Shown one piece after another: positions 55,722 through 63,276 of a DNA stretch of 64,000 nucleotides. The position numbers and the translations under genes are program-made. How positions within the stretch are numbered: position 1 is the stretch's first letter; each line of letters begins with the position of its first letter. Source of the stretch: Pelagomonas calceolata (lineage: Eukaryota; Sar; Pelagophyceae; Pelagomonadales; Pelagomonadaceae). The stretch spans positions 2,322,501-2,386,500 of the forward strand of contig CAKKNE010000002.1 in NCBI GenBank assembly GCA_918797485.1. Reading direction: 5' to 3'. The notes below the pieces were generated by a model that did no database searches, was not told the origin of the DNA, and worked only from the letters and a program-made list of their open reading frames with translations.

Positions 55722-57068
55722 ATGTGGAAGGCGTCGCTGCTGCTGGCCGCGGTCCGTGCCGACTTCGACGATGCCATGGTGGCGGCCGGGCAGCGGGGGC
55801 AGCGCAGGGCACACAAGGCGGGACCGGCGCTGCTGGACGTGCTGCGCGTGCCCGTGCGCACCGGCTGTGCGCTGACCTATGCGGCCGGCAACCGCACGCT
55901 GACGTTCCGCGGCGCGCGCCGCATCAGCTTCGACCCGGCGCAGGACTGCGACGGCGCCTGGCCGGCCTGCGGCGCCGGCGCGCCGCGGACGCCCCTGCTC
56001 TGCTCGTTGGGTGCAGGTGCGTCTCGCCCGCCGCGGCGCGCCCCCCTCGCGCTCGCGACGTCGGTCACGGACTTTCGGTTCCTCTGGCGCTTCTGGCGCT
56101 GGGCGGCGAACACGGCGTGCTACGCCTCGCAGCACGACCTCCCGTACTACGTCTTCGTCGGCACGCCGCTCAAGCGGGCGACGAAACGGAGCGCCGCGAC
56201 GACGTGCCCCGCGCGGAAGGAGGAGCTCCTGGGCCACACGTCGAAGGCCCTCTCGCTGCACGCGCTCGCGGCGCTGGGCGTGGCGGACCGCGTGCTCTTC
56301 CTGGACGCGCGACTTCTGTGCAGAAACCGAAATTTCACGGCGCCTTCGCGTCGACATCCACGCCATCGACGCGATGCCTGCTCGACGGCGTGGCGGTGCC
56401 CGTTCCCGACTCACTGGTTGATTTCCCCACAGGCGGACATCTGGATCGCGCGCCACGTGCCGCTCCGGGCCTTTCTCGAGGCCGCCGGCGCCGCGGACGT
56501 CGCCCTGCCGGCGCCCTGCTACCGCCAGCTCTTCGGCGCCGCCGTCGTGCTCGTGCGGTCGACGCCGTGGGCCGCCGGGTTCCTGGCCACGTGGTTCGGC
56601 CTGCGCTGCGGCCCGAAGGACCAGCCGTCGCTGTGGCACCTCGTCCTGCGGGCCGCGGGGCTCGACGGTGCCGCCGAAGAGGTGTTGAAACTCTACCACG
56701 ACGAGCGGTGCGTCGTCGACGGCGCGCTGACGAAGAACGAGTGCTCGTGCGTTGCAAGTGGCCGCGTCGCGGCCGACGACGCGACGTGCGGCTACTACGC
56801 GGCGTGGAAGGCGGCGAACCGCGCGTTCCTGGCCGGCGGCGCGTTCCCGCCGGGCGCCGTCGTCGACGCGGGCGACGTGTACGCGGTGCGGCGGCCGACG
56901 TTCGTCGAGGGCGGCCGCGTGGCGTACCTACCGAACGTCGGGTCCGGGTCGCTCCTCTGCGGCGCGGCGGCGCCGCTCCGCCACGTCAAGTTCCTCCGGA
57001 AGGAGGACCGCGACTTGCCGGCCGCGTGCCCCGCGCTGCCGCCGGGGACGGGGTGGAAGGGGGACTAA
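55722..57068 (+). CDS. Glycosyltransferase-like secretory protein with an in-frame introner
   Basis: Exons 55722-56306 and 56433-57068 give 406 residues. Splicing yields VLFLDADIWIARHVPL, with the DxD motif that binds nucleotide-sugar metal in GT-A fold glycosyltransferases, which are expected in the Golgi. Upstream LPYYVFVGTPLKRATK and KALSLHALAALGVADR, and downstream APCYRQLFGAAVVLVRSTPW and QPSLWHLVLRAAGLDG, fit a GT8/GT77-like arrangement. The N-terminus is short and only weakly signal-like. The 126-bp intron has no stop and a length divisible by three, so an unspliced mRNA would still be translated, with 42 extra residues splitting the DxD. A further intron near 56000-56035 is possible. 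Confidence 0.75.
   Translation: MWKASLLLAAVRADFDDAMVAAGQRGQRRAHKAGPALLDVLRVPVRTGCALTYAAGNRTLTFRGARRISFDPAQDCDGAWPACGAGAPRTPLLCSLGAGASRPPRRAPLALATSVTDFRFLWRFWRWAANTACYASQHDLPYYVFVGTPLKRATKRSAATTCPARKEELLGHTSKALSLHALAALGVADRVLFLDARLLCRNRNFTAPSRRHPRHRRDACSTAWRCPFPTHWLISPQADIWIARHVPLRAFLEAAGAADVALPAPCYRQLFGAAVVLVRSTPWAAGFLATWFGLRCGPKDQPSLWHLVLRAAGLDGAAEEVLKLYHDERCVVDGALTKNECSCVASGRVAADDATCGYYAAWKAANRAFLAGGAFPPGAVVDAGDVYAVRRPTFVEGGRVAYLPNVGSGSLLCGAAAPLRHVKFLRKEDRDLPAACPALPPGTGWKGD
56316..56432 (+). mobile_element. Introner 5 (subfamily A) in the glycosyltransferase gene
   Basis: 117 bp with ends CTGTGCAGAAACCGAAATTT and GGTTGATTTCCCCACAG. The flanks GCGCGACTT (56307-56315) and GCGGACAT (56433-56440) fit an eroded target duplication with one inserted and one changed base. 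The inferred intron 56307-56432 is GC-AG. It contains the CCACGCCATCGA...TCGACGGCGTGG inverted repeat. It is the most diverged of the six and so probably the oldest. Confidence 0.82.
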
Positions 57069-57153
57069 GTTTGTAGGTGTTGTGTTCGAAAAAATGGGAT
57101 TATTCACAACAAAAGACGACAGGAGAAGGGGGGGGCGTGGGGAGATATCAACT

Positions 57154-57331
57154 TCACTCGATGGTCCAGAGGCCGCTGTGGCACAGCTCTTCGATGACGG
57201 CGTAGTCCTTGACGAGCTGCTCGGCGTCGGCGTTGGCGAGCTTGACCGCACCGCCCCAGCCGAAGAGGTCCTTGGTCGGAGCGACGGCGGAATCGAGCTT
57301 GGCGTGGAATGTTGAGAGCTTTTTACTCAAG
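57154..57331 (-). CDS. Terminal exon of an unidentified gene
   Basis: On the minus strand a strong acceptor (GCGCTCTCTCTTTTAG) at 57332 is followed by 58 codons and a stop: LSKKLSTFHAKLDSAVAPTK then DLFGWGGAVKLANADAEQLV then KDYAVIEELCHSGLWTIE. The sequence is protein-like, but I do not recognise it. Upstream exons would lie beyond 57350. A frame near 57400-57450 reads AYVFKDPWSRADSCHTR and might be one, but no donor/acceptor chain is convincing. The plus-strand MAPEG gene starts at 57741, so this minus-strand gene would have to be short or overlap it. Confidence 0.4.
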
Positions 57332-57740
57332 CTAAAAGAGAGAGCGCAACTTCTATATGAACAGAGGACCTCGCCAGCACCACCTATCCGCTCAGGGACG
57401 CGTGTGGCAGGAGTCTGCCCGCGACCACGGGTCCTTGAAGACGTATGCGACCCGCCGGGCGCGCGCTATGCCCACGGACAGGCGTTTCTTTGCATTCGTA
57501 CATACATTCGTCCCCACTTCGTATCCCGGGCTCGCAGGGAGTAGAAGGCCGCCCGTAGCCGTCTCTCCTCGGCGGGCTCAGGATGATCTTGTCACTGTTT
57601 CGGCGGGAGGCTCTCCAGCCGAGGGCAGCGTCGTGGTCCGCCCGAATAGCCAGACGCGCCCACGGAAAGGCAGCCCAAAACACGGACAGGGCCCAAAACA
57701 GCAGCCCACAACAGGACAGGGCCCAAAACAAAGGACAGCC
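57332..57740. other. Spacer, upstream of the MAPEG gene
   Basis: 409 bp with possible minus-strand exons as noted for the terminal exon at 57154-57331. GGACAGGGCCCAAAACA is directly repeated at about 57685-57701 and 57715-57731, just before the MAPEG start. Confidence 0.4.
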
Positions 57741-58604
57741 ATGGACGAAGTCTACGAAGAGATCAAGGAAGCGGGCAACTACGTCGTCGACGGCGTGGAG
57801 AAGACGCTCACGGACGCCGCGAATTACGTCGAGGATGTGGTGGCCCCGGCCCCGCCGGTGGCGCGCACGCTCGACCCCGCGCACCCCGCGCCGCCGCCGC
57901 CGCCGGACGAGTTCGAGCAGCGCGACGGCCTGGGGCTGAGCCGCGACGACGTGCTCAAGGCGCCGGCGGCGGCCGAGGCCGACAAGCGCTGGGACTACAA
58001 GAAAATGTACGCGCGGCGGGTCGTCGTGCAGTGCCCGGTCCTCGCCGTCGCGCTCTACGTGGCCGTGGCGCAGTTCTACGACGTCGAGGCGCGGCTCGCC
58101 CTCGCGCGGTCCATGGACCTCGGCTGGGCCTTCCTCGCCTGGTACGTCGTCTACCTCGCGCGGCAGTCCGTGGCCATCAACGCGGCCGCGTGCCGCGCGG
58201 GGGCTCGGTGTCCGCGGCCGGACCAGCACGTCTACCGCATCGCGCACCCGGACTTCAACGAGAAGCCCTACGTCATGATGGCCAACGCCGGCCCGCAAGG
58301 GCGCTTCAACCGCGCGCAGCGGGCCGTCTTCAACTACGACGAGGCGCTGCCGCTTTTTCTCTCGGGCCTTCTCCTGAACGCGCTCCTCGGCCCCGCGGCC
58401 TTGATTCTGGCCGTGCTGAACGCGTCCGGCCGCCGCGCGTTCGCGCGCGCCTACACGGACTCGCTCGAGGGCCGCGGCGGCGGCTTCGTCCGGGCCGTCG
58501 CGCCGGAGCACGTGTCCGCGGCGCTGAATCTGGTCATCGCCGCGCTCATCTTCGCGCCCCGCTTCGACATAGACGTGCCGGCGCCGCCGAAGTTTCTCCC
58601 TTGA
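57741..58604 (+). CDS. MAPEG-family membrane protein
   Basis: A 287-residue protein from the ATG in the context gccATGg. After an acidic N-terminal extension of about 90 residues, the MAPEG domain has four hydrophobic helices (VVVQCPVLAVALYVAVAQFY, GWAFLAWYVVYLARQSVAIN, ALPLFLSGLLLNALLGPAAL, HVSAALNLVIAALIFAPRFD). The family signature FNRAQRAVFNYDEALPLFLS agrees with the N-R-x2-R-x2-x-N-x2-E consensus of microsomal glutathione S-transferases and related MAPEG enzymes. It probably acts in glutathione-dependent lipid or xenobiotic metabolism at the ER or plastid envelope. The extended N-terminus is unusual for the family, which is normally about 150 residues. Confidence 0.8.
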   Translation: MDEVYEEIKEAGNYVVDGVEKTLTDAANYVEDVVAPAPPVARTLDPAHPAPPPPPDEFEQRDGLGLSRDDVLKAPAAAEADKRWDYKKMYARRVVVQCPVLAVALYVAVAQFYDVEARLALARSMDLGWAFLAWYVVYLARQSVAINAAACRAGARCPRPDQHVYRIAHPDFNEKPYVMMANAGPQGRFNRAQRAVFNYDEALPLFLSGLLLNALLGPAALILAVLNASGRRAFARAYTDSLEGRGGGFVRAVAPEHVSAALNLVIAALIFAPRFDIDVPAPPKFLP

Positions 58605-58645
58605 CTGATACGCCCCGCCCCTGCCGTCCTGTACGTAACACAGAT

Positions 58646-59582
58646 TCACTTAACTAACGGCGTGTCGCCGCGGGAGCCCCGCGCGCGCTTGCGGCACAGC
58701 GGGCACGTCACGACGACGGAGCGGCGCGTCGTGCCGACGCCCTTGCCGTGGCGCTCGAGCGTCGCCAGACACGACGCGTGGAAGGCGTGGGAGCAGGACA
58801 ACACCGTGACGTCGCGTACCTTGATGGGCGCGAGGCAAATGGAGCAGGGATCCGCGGGCGCCTTGGGCTTGGGCGTCGCGGGCGCCCGCTTCTTCGCCGG
58901 CTTCTGCGGCGTCTCCGGCGCGGCGCCGCCCTTCTTCGACTTCTTCCCCGCGAAGCGCGACACTTTCTTCGGCGCCGCGGGCGGAATCGGCGGCGGATCG
59001 CGGGGCAGGCCCGCCAAAACCGCCCTTATCCGGGCGTTCATGGGCTTGATCTCCGCGCCCTTGTCCTCCTCAGCGGCGTTACCTGTGTGGAAATCAAAAT
59101 TTTACGGCGCGTTCGTCCTGAATCGCCGCGTCGACCTCCACGCCATCGACGCGACCGACACTGGTTGATTTCCACACAGGGCGTTACAATAGGCGACGGC
59201 CGGGTCCCAGGTATTCTGTGAACAACTCCAGTCGTCCGCGAGGGAGTGCGGCGCCGCTTTACCCGACAATGGCCCAGGCAGCCGCCGCAGCGCCGCACAA
59301 GCCTTGCACTGCACAAAGTCCGCGACCAGCGCGAGCACGTACTTGGGGCTTCTCGCGACCTCGTCGTGCGGGCTGATCCAATACCTGTGTGGTGCGTGAG
59401 TCGCGGCGATGGCGTGACGGCGGGGACACCGTCGCGTACGGATCCCAGTGCGCCGGGTTCGAGACGCGCGGCACCGGCGCGCACCGCCAGCCCTCCAGGC
59501 GCGAGCGCGGCCAGCCGTGGCGTTCAATGTACGCCGCGGCGTCGGCGAGGCACTGGACTTCGAGGTCGGCGCTGCTGGCCAT
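58646..59582 (-). CDS. CW-type and RING zinc-finger protein, three exons
   Basis: Exons 59582-59440, 59384-59188 and 59082-58646 give 258 residues. Exon 2 encodes a CW-type zinc finger: YVLALVADFVQCKACAALRR, then LADDWSCSQNTWDPAVAYCN, with C/C/C/C and W in the expected order. Exon 3 contains a RING-type finger: CSICLAPIKVRDVTVLSCSH, AFHASCLATLERHG, and CPLCRKRARG. CW fingers bind methylated histone H3, so this may be a nuclear ubiquitin ligase; that is inference. Intron 1 (59439-59385, 55 bp) is GT-AG. Intron 2 is an introner. Both are required to put the CW and RING parts in one frame. The first 45 residues (MASSADLEVQCLADAAAYIE) are of unknown function. Confidence 0.82.
59083..59179 (-). 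mobile_element. Introner 6 (subfamily A) in the CW/RING gene
   Basis: 97 bp with perfect terminal inverted repeats CTGTGTGGAAATCAA / TTGATTTCCACACAG and a perfect 8-bp duplication GGCGTTAC at 59075-59082 and 59180-59187. The intron (59187-59083, minus strand) begins GTAACGCC and ends CCACACAG. It is oriented opposite to introner 1 relative to its host gene. Compared with introner 1, about 70 bp of the centre, including one arm of the hairpin, is deleted. Confidence 0.93.
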
Positions 59583-60067
59583 TTCTTTTTTTTTTTACGC
59601 TGTGTGCTTCTTTTACGCTATGTGAGCTCACGTGCTGCGCAAGCAGACGGATTGATGCCGGAAACCGCGGGCTCGCTGTAAGTAGCCTTGTAGGAGCACC
59701 TTATAAATGGAAGCCAGGAAGTGGTTGGCGCTTGTTCGCAGCTAAGAAGCAATCAAAGAACAGAGGAAAGCAACGGGAAATTAAAATGCTGCGCCGAAAC
59801 CGGTCGCAAAAGCGCGCGCGCGTCCTGGACGCCGGTATAGCAGTATTATAGCAGTATGCCTATGCATACCTAACATACCTGACCCCCCTTGCCTTCGATT
59901 TTTTTTTATCCTTTACCTGCCCACTCCTTAACATCCCCCGTGACGCGCAGCATACATAAATAGAAATCTTATAAACTTATGATTGAATCGAAGAGTTCCT
60001 ACCCACGAGTCTCACAGAGGCCCAGACGAGTTTTGCGCGATCAAAAGAGACATCACATAGAATTAAT
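59583..60067. other. Spacer without a recognisable gene
   Basis: 485 bp with homopolymer T-runs (59585-59595, 59908-59916) and a short TATAGCAGTAT direct repeat near 59835-59855. It lies between the 5' end of the CW/RING gene and the stop of the next minus-strand gene. Short frames here are not protein-like. Confidence 0.45.
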
Positions 60068-61210
60068 TCATCGACCCGCCGCCTCGCGGAGGAGGTCCGA
60101 CAGGGACCGCTCCGCCGGTGGCGGCGGCGCTGCGGCGGCCTCGCGGTCCGCGGCCTCGCGGAGCAAATCGGAGAACGACGGCTCCGCGGGCGTCTCGCGG
60201 TCGGCCGCCTCGCGGAGTAGGTCGGAGAAGGACGCCTCCGGCGCGGCGGCCCGCGCCTTGACGGTGTGCTTGAGGCGCGCGGCGGCGGCGCCCGCTGCCT
60301 GAAGAACGCGTCCCGGGCCGACGATCGCGGCGTCCTCCTCGGCCTCCGGGGGAGCGGCCGGCGGCGCCGCCGTGAGCGAGGCGATCTCGATTGCGGCGCG
60401 GCGGATGTCGTCGTCGAAGACGCCTTTGGAAAGCTCTGCGCGGCCGATCGACGCTATCAGCGAGCGCGCCGGCCGCAGCCGCGCCGTCACGACGACGTCG
60501 AGCGTCGCCAACGCGAGGCGGCCCGACTCCGTCGACGACGGCACGTTGACGGTGACGCACAGGCGGCCCTCGAGGCTCGCCTCGCGGCCGAGCGCGACGT
60601 GGTACGTCGCGCCCGCAGCCGTGTTCGAGACGGCCGCTTGCGCGCCGCTCGCGTCGAGCGCGGAACCGAGCGCCACGAGGCAGTCTCCAAACAACGACTG
60701 GTTCGCGAGGCGCAGCAGGTACGCGTCGTCGCCCTCCAGCGCACCGAGCCGTGCGGCTGCGTCGGTCACCTCGACGCCGTCTTCCGTCACGACGAAAGTG
60801 TTCCGGGCGAGTTCCCGTTCGATGGTGTAACGCGCGAGCTCGGGTCGATCGTCGTAGTAGCGCCACGTGTCCACCGCGCCGGCCGACTTGAGCGTCCTGT
60901 CGACCGCTGCGGCGATCGCCGCGTCGGCGAGCGCCTGCTGCAGCGCGACGACGGCATCGCGCGCGCGACACTCGTCGGTTGTGAGCACGCGTTGCTGCGT
61001 CGGTGGTGCCGGCGGCACGGCTGTCGCTGTGGCTGGCCTGGCAGGTGCGCGTGCTGGCGACCGCGCGGACGTCGACGACGAGCGCTCGAGCGCGCACTCC
61101 GCCAGCAAGGCGTCCAGGCCGTCCGAGCCCGCATCACTCGTCACTTTTTTTGATCCAGCTGTGGGGAGTGCACGCGACCACATGAATTCTATGCAGCCTA
61201 TTGCGATCAA
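60068..61210 (-). CDS. Unknown protein with a triple C-terminal helical repeat
   Basis: A 380-residue frame; the ATG at 61210 (MIAIGCIEFMWSRALPTAGS) is the first in frame and an internal start is possible. Residues 80-290 contain helices and beta-like stretches (TWRYYDDRPELARYTIEREL, ATYHVALGREASLEGRLCVT, LATLDVVVTARLRPARSLIA) and look folded, but match nothing I know. The C-terminal 60 residues repeat a short amphipathic helix three times: SFSDLLREAADRE, SFSDLLREAADRE and SLSDLLREAAGR, separated by Pro/Ala/Glu linkers. The motif copy at 61370-61389 lies 160 bp upstream. Confidence 0.6.
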   Translation of the reverse strand: MIAIGCIEFMWSRALPTAGSKKVTSDAGSDGLDALLAECALERSSSTSARSPARAPARPATATAVPPAPPTQQRVLTTDECRARDAVVALQQALADAAIAAAVDRTLKSAGAVDTWRYYDDRPELARYTIERELARNTFVVTEDGVEVTDAAARLGALEGDDAYLLRLANQSLFGDCLVALGSALDASGAQAAVSNTAAGATYHVALGREASLEGRLCVTVNVPSSTESGRLALATLDVVVTARLRPARSLIASIGRAELSKGVFDDDIRRAAIEIASLTAAPPAAPPEAEEDAAIVGPGRVLQAAGAAAARLKHTVKARAAAPEASFSDLLREAADRETPAEPSFSDLLREAADREAAAAPPPPAERSLSDLLREAAGR

Positions 61211-61369
61211 TGCTTCCCGCAGCGGCTGGTGAGGTCTCTCTCACTGCATGCACTCCGCCAGGCCACACACACCCGGTCGACTAGCTCTACGGTAGTAGTG
61301 TGGGCTATAGCAGCGCTAAGTTTGCATCTGTGCCGGCGACAGGCCGCAAGCAGCCCAGGAGCCATCTAC

Positions 61370-61389
61370 GCTAGTGTCTTACAGCTAGC
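61370..61389 (-). promoter_or_regulatory. Dispersed upstream motif, copy 7
   Basis: The minus strand reads GCTAGCTGTAAGACACTAGC, a shortened version lacking the central GGCC. It is 160 bp before the start at 61210 and points towards it. Confidence 0.45.
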
Positions 61390-61425
61390 TCGATGTCACG
61401 CCATATTCTCGTATTTTCACAACAA

Positions 61426-61995
61426 TTAAGAAGAAGAAGAAGAAGACACCTCCGCATCCCTCGTCACGACCGCCGCGGCGCGGACGACGCGGTCGTGCAT
61501 CGTGTAGCCGCGCTGGAGCACTTCCGCGACGACCGGCGGTCCCGAGGGCGGAGACAAGGCCCGGAGCGCCTCCATGGTCGCCGGGTCGAACGCGTCGCCG
61601 GGCTCCGGCGCGAACGGGGTGACGTTATTTGCGGCGAGCGCCGCGTGGAGCTGCGCGTCCAATGCGTCGTAGGCCGCCGTGTCCGCGGAGCTTTGCCGTG
61701 CGAGCGCCAGCGAGTCCGCGACGCCGAAGAACGACGCCGCGACCTTTTGCGCGCCGAACCGCTTCGCCTCGGCGACGTCGCGGGCCGCCGTCCGCCGCGC
61801 CGCGTCGGCGTCGGCCTCGGCGGTCTTGACCACCGCCGTGAGGCGTCGCAGCGCGCGCCGGTCGCGGGCGCCGGCCATCAACATGCCCAGGCCAAGGCCC
61901 ACGCAGGCTGCTCCGGTTGCCACCTTGGCATCCCTCGCATCTATGCGCAGCCGGCGCCACTGCGCTCGCGCGGCGTCGACCGGGTCCCAGGCCAT
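61426..61995 (-). CDS. GrpE-like nucleotide exchange factor
   Basis: A 189-residue GrpE homologue, a nucleotide exchange factor for DnaK-type Hsp70. An N-terminal hydrophobic segment (VATGAACVGLGLGMLMAGA) suggests membrane attachment, unusual for GrpE. A long helix follows (EADADAARRTAARDVAEAKR), then the core FGAQKVAASFFGVADSLALA and the beta-wing block AFDPATMEALRAL, VVAEVLQRGYTMHDRVVRAA, VVTR. The length is close to bacterial GrpE. It ends in a run of six Ser. It is divergent from the peroxidase gene with only a 127-bp spacer. An organelle location is likely, but which one is not clear. Confidence 0.82.
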   Translation of the reverse strand: MAWDPVDAARAQWRRLRIDARDAKVATGAACVGLGLGMLMAGARDRRALRRLTAVVKTAEADADAARRTAARDVAEAKRFGAQKVAASFFGVADSLALARQSSADTAAYDALDAQLHAALAANNVTPFAPEPGDAFDPATMEALRALSPPSGPPVVAEVLQRGYTMHDRVVRAAAVVTRDAEVSSSSSS

Positions 61996-62122
61996 CGCTA
62001 AGTATCACTTGCGCACTGCTGCGCGTTGTCGTGTGCCCGTGTGGTTACTGCTCCGGACTTGAGTGCTTTGGCTCTCAGCTAGCTGGCAGCCGTATTGTCA
62101 GGCCGATGAATGTTGAAAGAGT

Positions 62123-63061
62123 ATGAGGCTGCTCGTGGTGCTGGCCGCAACGCGAGCGCTCACGCCAGCACCCAAGCCTGCTGCTGTCACTCGACGCACC
62201 GCGGTCGCCGGTGCCACAGTGCTTGCGTTCGCATCACCAGCAGGGGCGCGGCGCCGAAACGCGGCGGAGCAGCTGCGTCAAGCGGTCTTCGGCGCCGTGG
62301 CGGACGATCCGACGGTCGCCGGGGCGTTGTTGCGTCTCGCGTTCCACGACGCGGTGCGACGGGCCGATGGGCAGACGCGCGGCGCGGACGGCTCGATCCA
62401 GTACGAGATTCCGGACGCCGAGAACGTGCGGCTCGGCCGGCCGCTGGCTCTCGTCATGGCGATGAAACCGGACGGCCTGAGCGTCGCTGATGCGGTGGCT
62501 GTGGCGGGCGCCGCGGCCGTCGAAGCGAGCGGCGGTCCGCGCATCGCCATAGGCCTCGGTCGCCTCGACGCGAGCGCGGCGGCGCCGGCGACGCTCGGGC
62601 GGCCGATAGCACAGCCGGGCGACGAAGCCAGGGACGTCGTCAAACGCACGCTGCCCGAGCCGGGCCTCTCGACGGTGGGCCTGCGGCGCTACTTCCGCCG
62701 CGTCGGCCTCTCGGACCAGGAGCTCGTGGCGCTCATGGGCGCGCACACGCTCGGCCGGCACAACACGCTGCTGAACATGACGAAGGCGTGCCTCCGCAAT
62801 CTGACGCGGGAATGCCTGGAGACGGCGCCCGTGCGCGCGCCCTTCGAAAGTAGGACGCCGGACGCCTTCGACAACTCGTACTACTCCTTGCTTCTGGCGT
62901 GGGACGACCGCAGTTTAGAAAGAGGCGAGGCGAACTTCATCCCGACGGACGTGGCCCTCGTCCTGGACGCGTCGTTCCGGCGCCACGTCGTCGCCTTCGC
63001 GCGGTCGGAGCCGCTCTTCCGGGCGACGTTCGCGCGCGCGTACGCGAAGCTCGTGCGGTAG
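62123..63061 (+). CDS. Class I haem peroxidase (ascorbate-peroxidase-like), lumen-targeted
   Basis: A 312-residue peroxidase. The distal side reads ALLRLAFHDAV with R71 and H75, the usual Trp being Phe (F74). The proximal haem ligand is H208 in LVALMGAHTLGRH. FDNSYYSLLLAW and FIPTDVALVLDASFRRHVVA match the rest of the fold. The leader has a signal-like first segment (MRLLVVLAATRALTPAP) and a twin-Arg motif followed by a hydrophobic stretch and AGA site (TRRTAVAGATVLAFASPAGA), as expected for a thylakoid lumen protein imported by the Tat route. It is probably hydrogen peroxide-scavenging; with Phe at the distal position, ascorbate specificity should not be assumed. Confidence 0.88.
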   Translation: MRLLVVLAATRALTPAPKPAAVTRRTAVAGATVLAFASPAGARRRNAAEQLRQAVFGAVADDPTVAGALLRLAFHDAVRRADGQTRGADGSIQYEIPDAENVRLGRPLALVMAMKPDGLSVADAVAVAGAAAVEASGGPRIAIGLGRLDASAAAPATLGRPIAQPGDEARDVVKRTLPEPGLSTVGLRRYFRRVGLSDQELVALMGAHTLGRHNTLLNMTKACLRNLTRECLETAPVRAPFESRTPDAFDNSYYSLLLAWDDRSLERGEANFIPTDVALVLDASFRRHVVAFARSEPLFRATFARAYAKLVR

Positions 63062-63276
63062 TGCGTGCTCTGTAATTTCTGTTTGTGTTCTGGCAGCGAT
63101 ACATTCGCTCTTGTTCGATGACTATTTTTCCTAGTATGTCTATGTACTTAGATAACTTCCAGCTCAGCTAAGCTCAAGACTAAAACGCTAGCATTTTCAG
63201 GCCGTACAAGGCCAAGTCCTGCCATTGAATCAATGGCTCATACCACTGTCAATCGCTAGAAGCCATCGCAGAAGCC

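Noticed and set aside
59385-59439. First intron of the CW/RING gene as a young introner
   Set aside because: It ends CACCACACAG like an introner and its flanks (GTACGCGA and GTATTGGA) are partly similar, but it is only 55 bp, lacks the 5' terminal repeat and shares just a CACGCCATCG stretch. A decayed copy is possible but not supportable.
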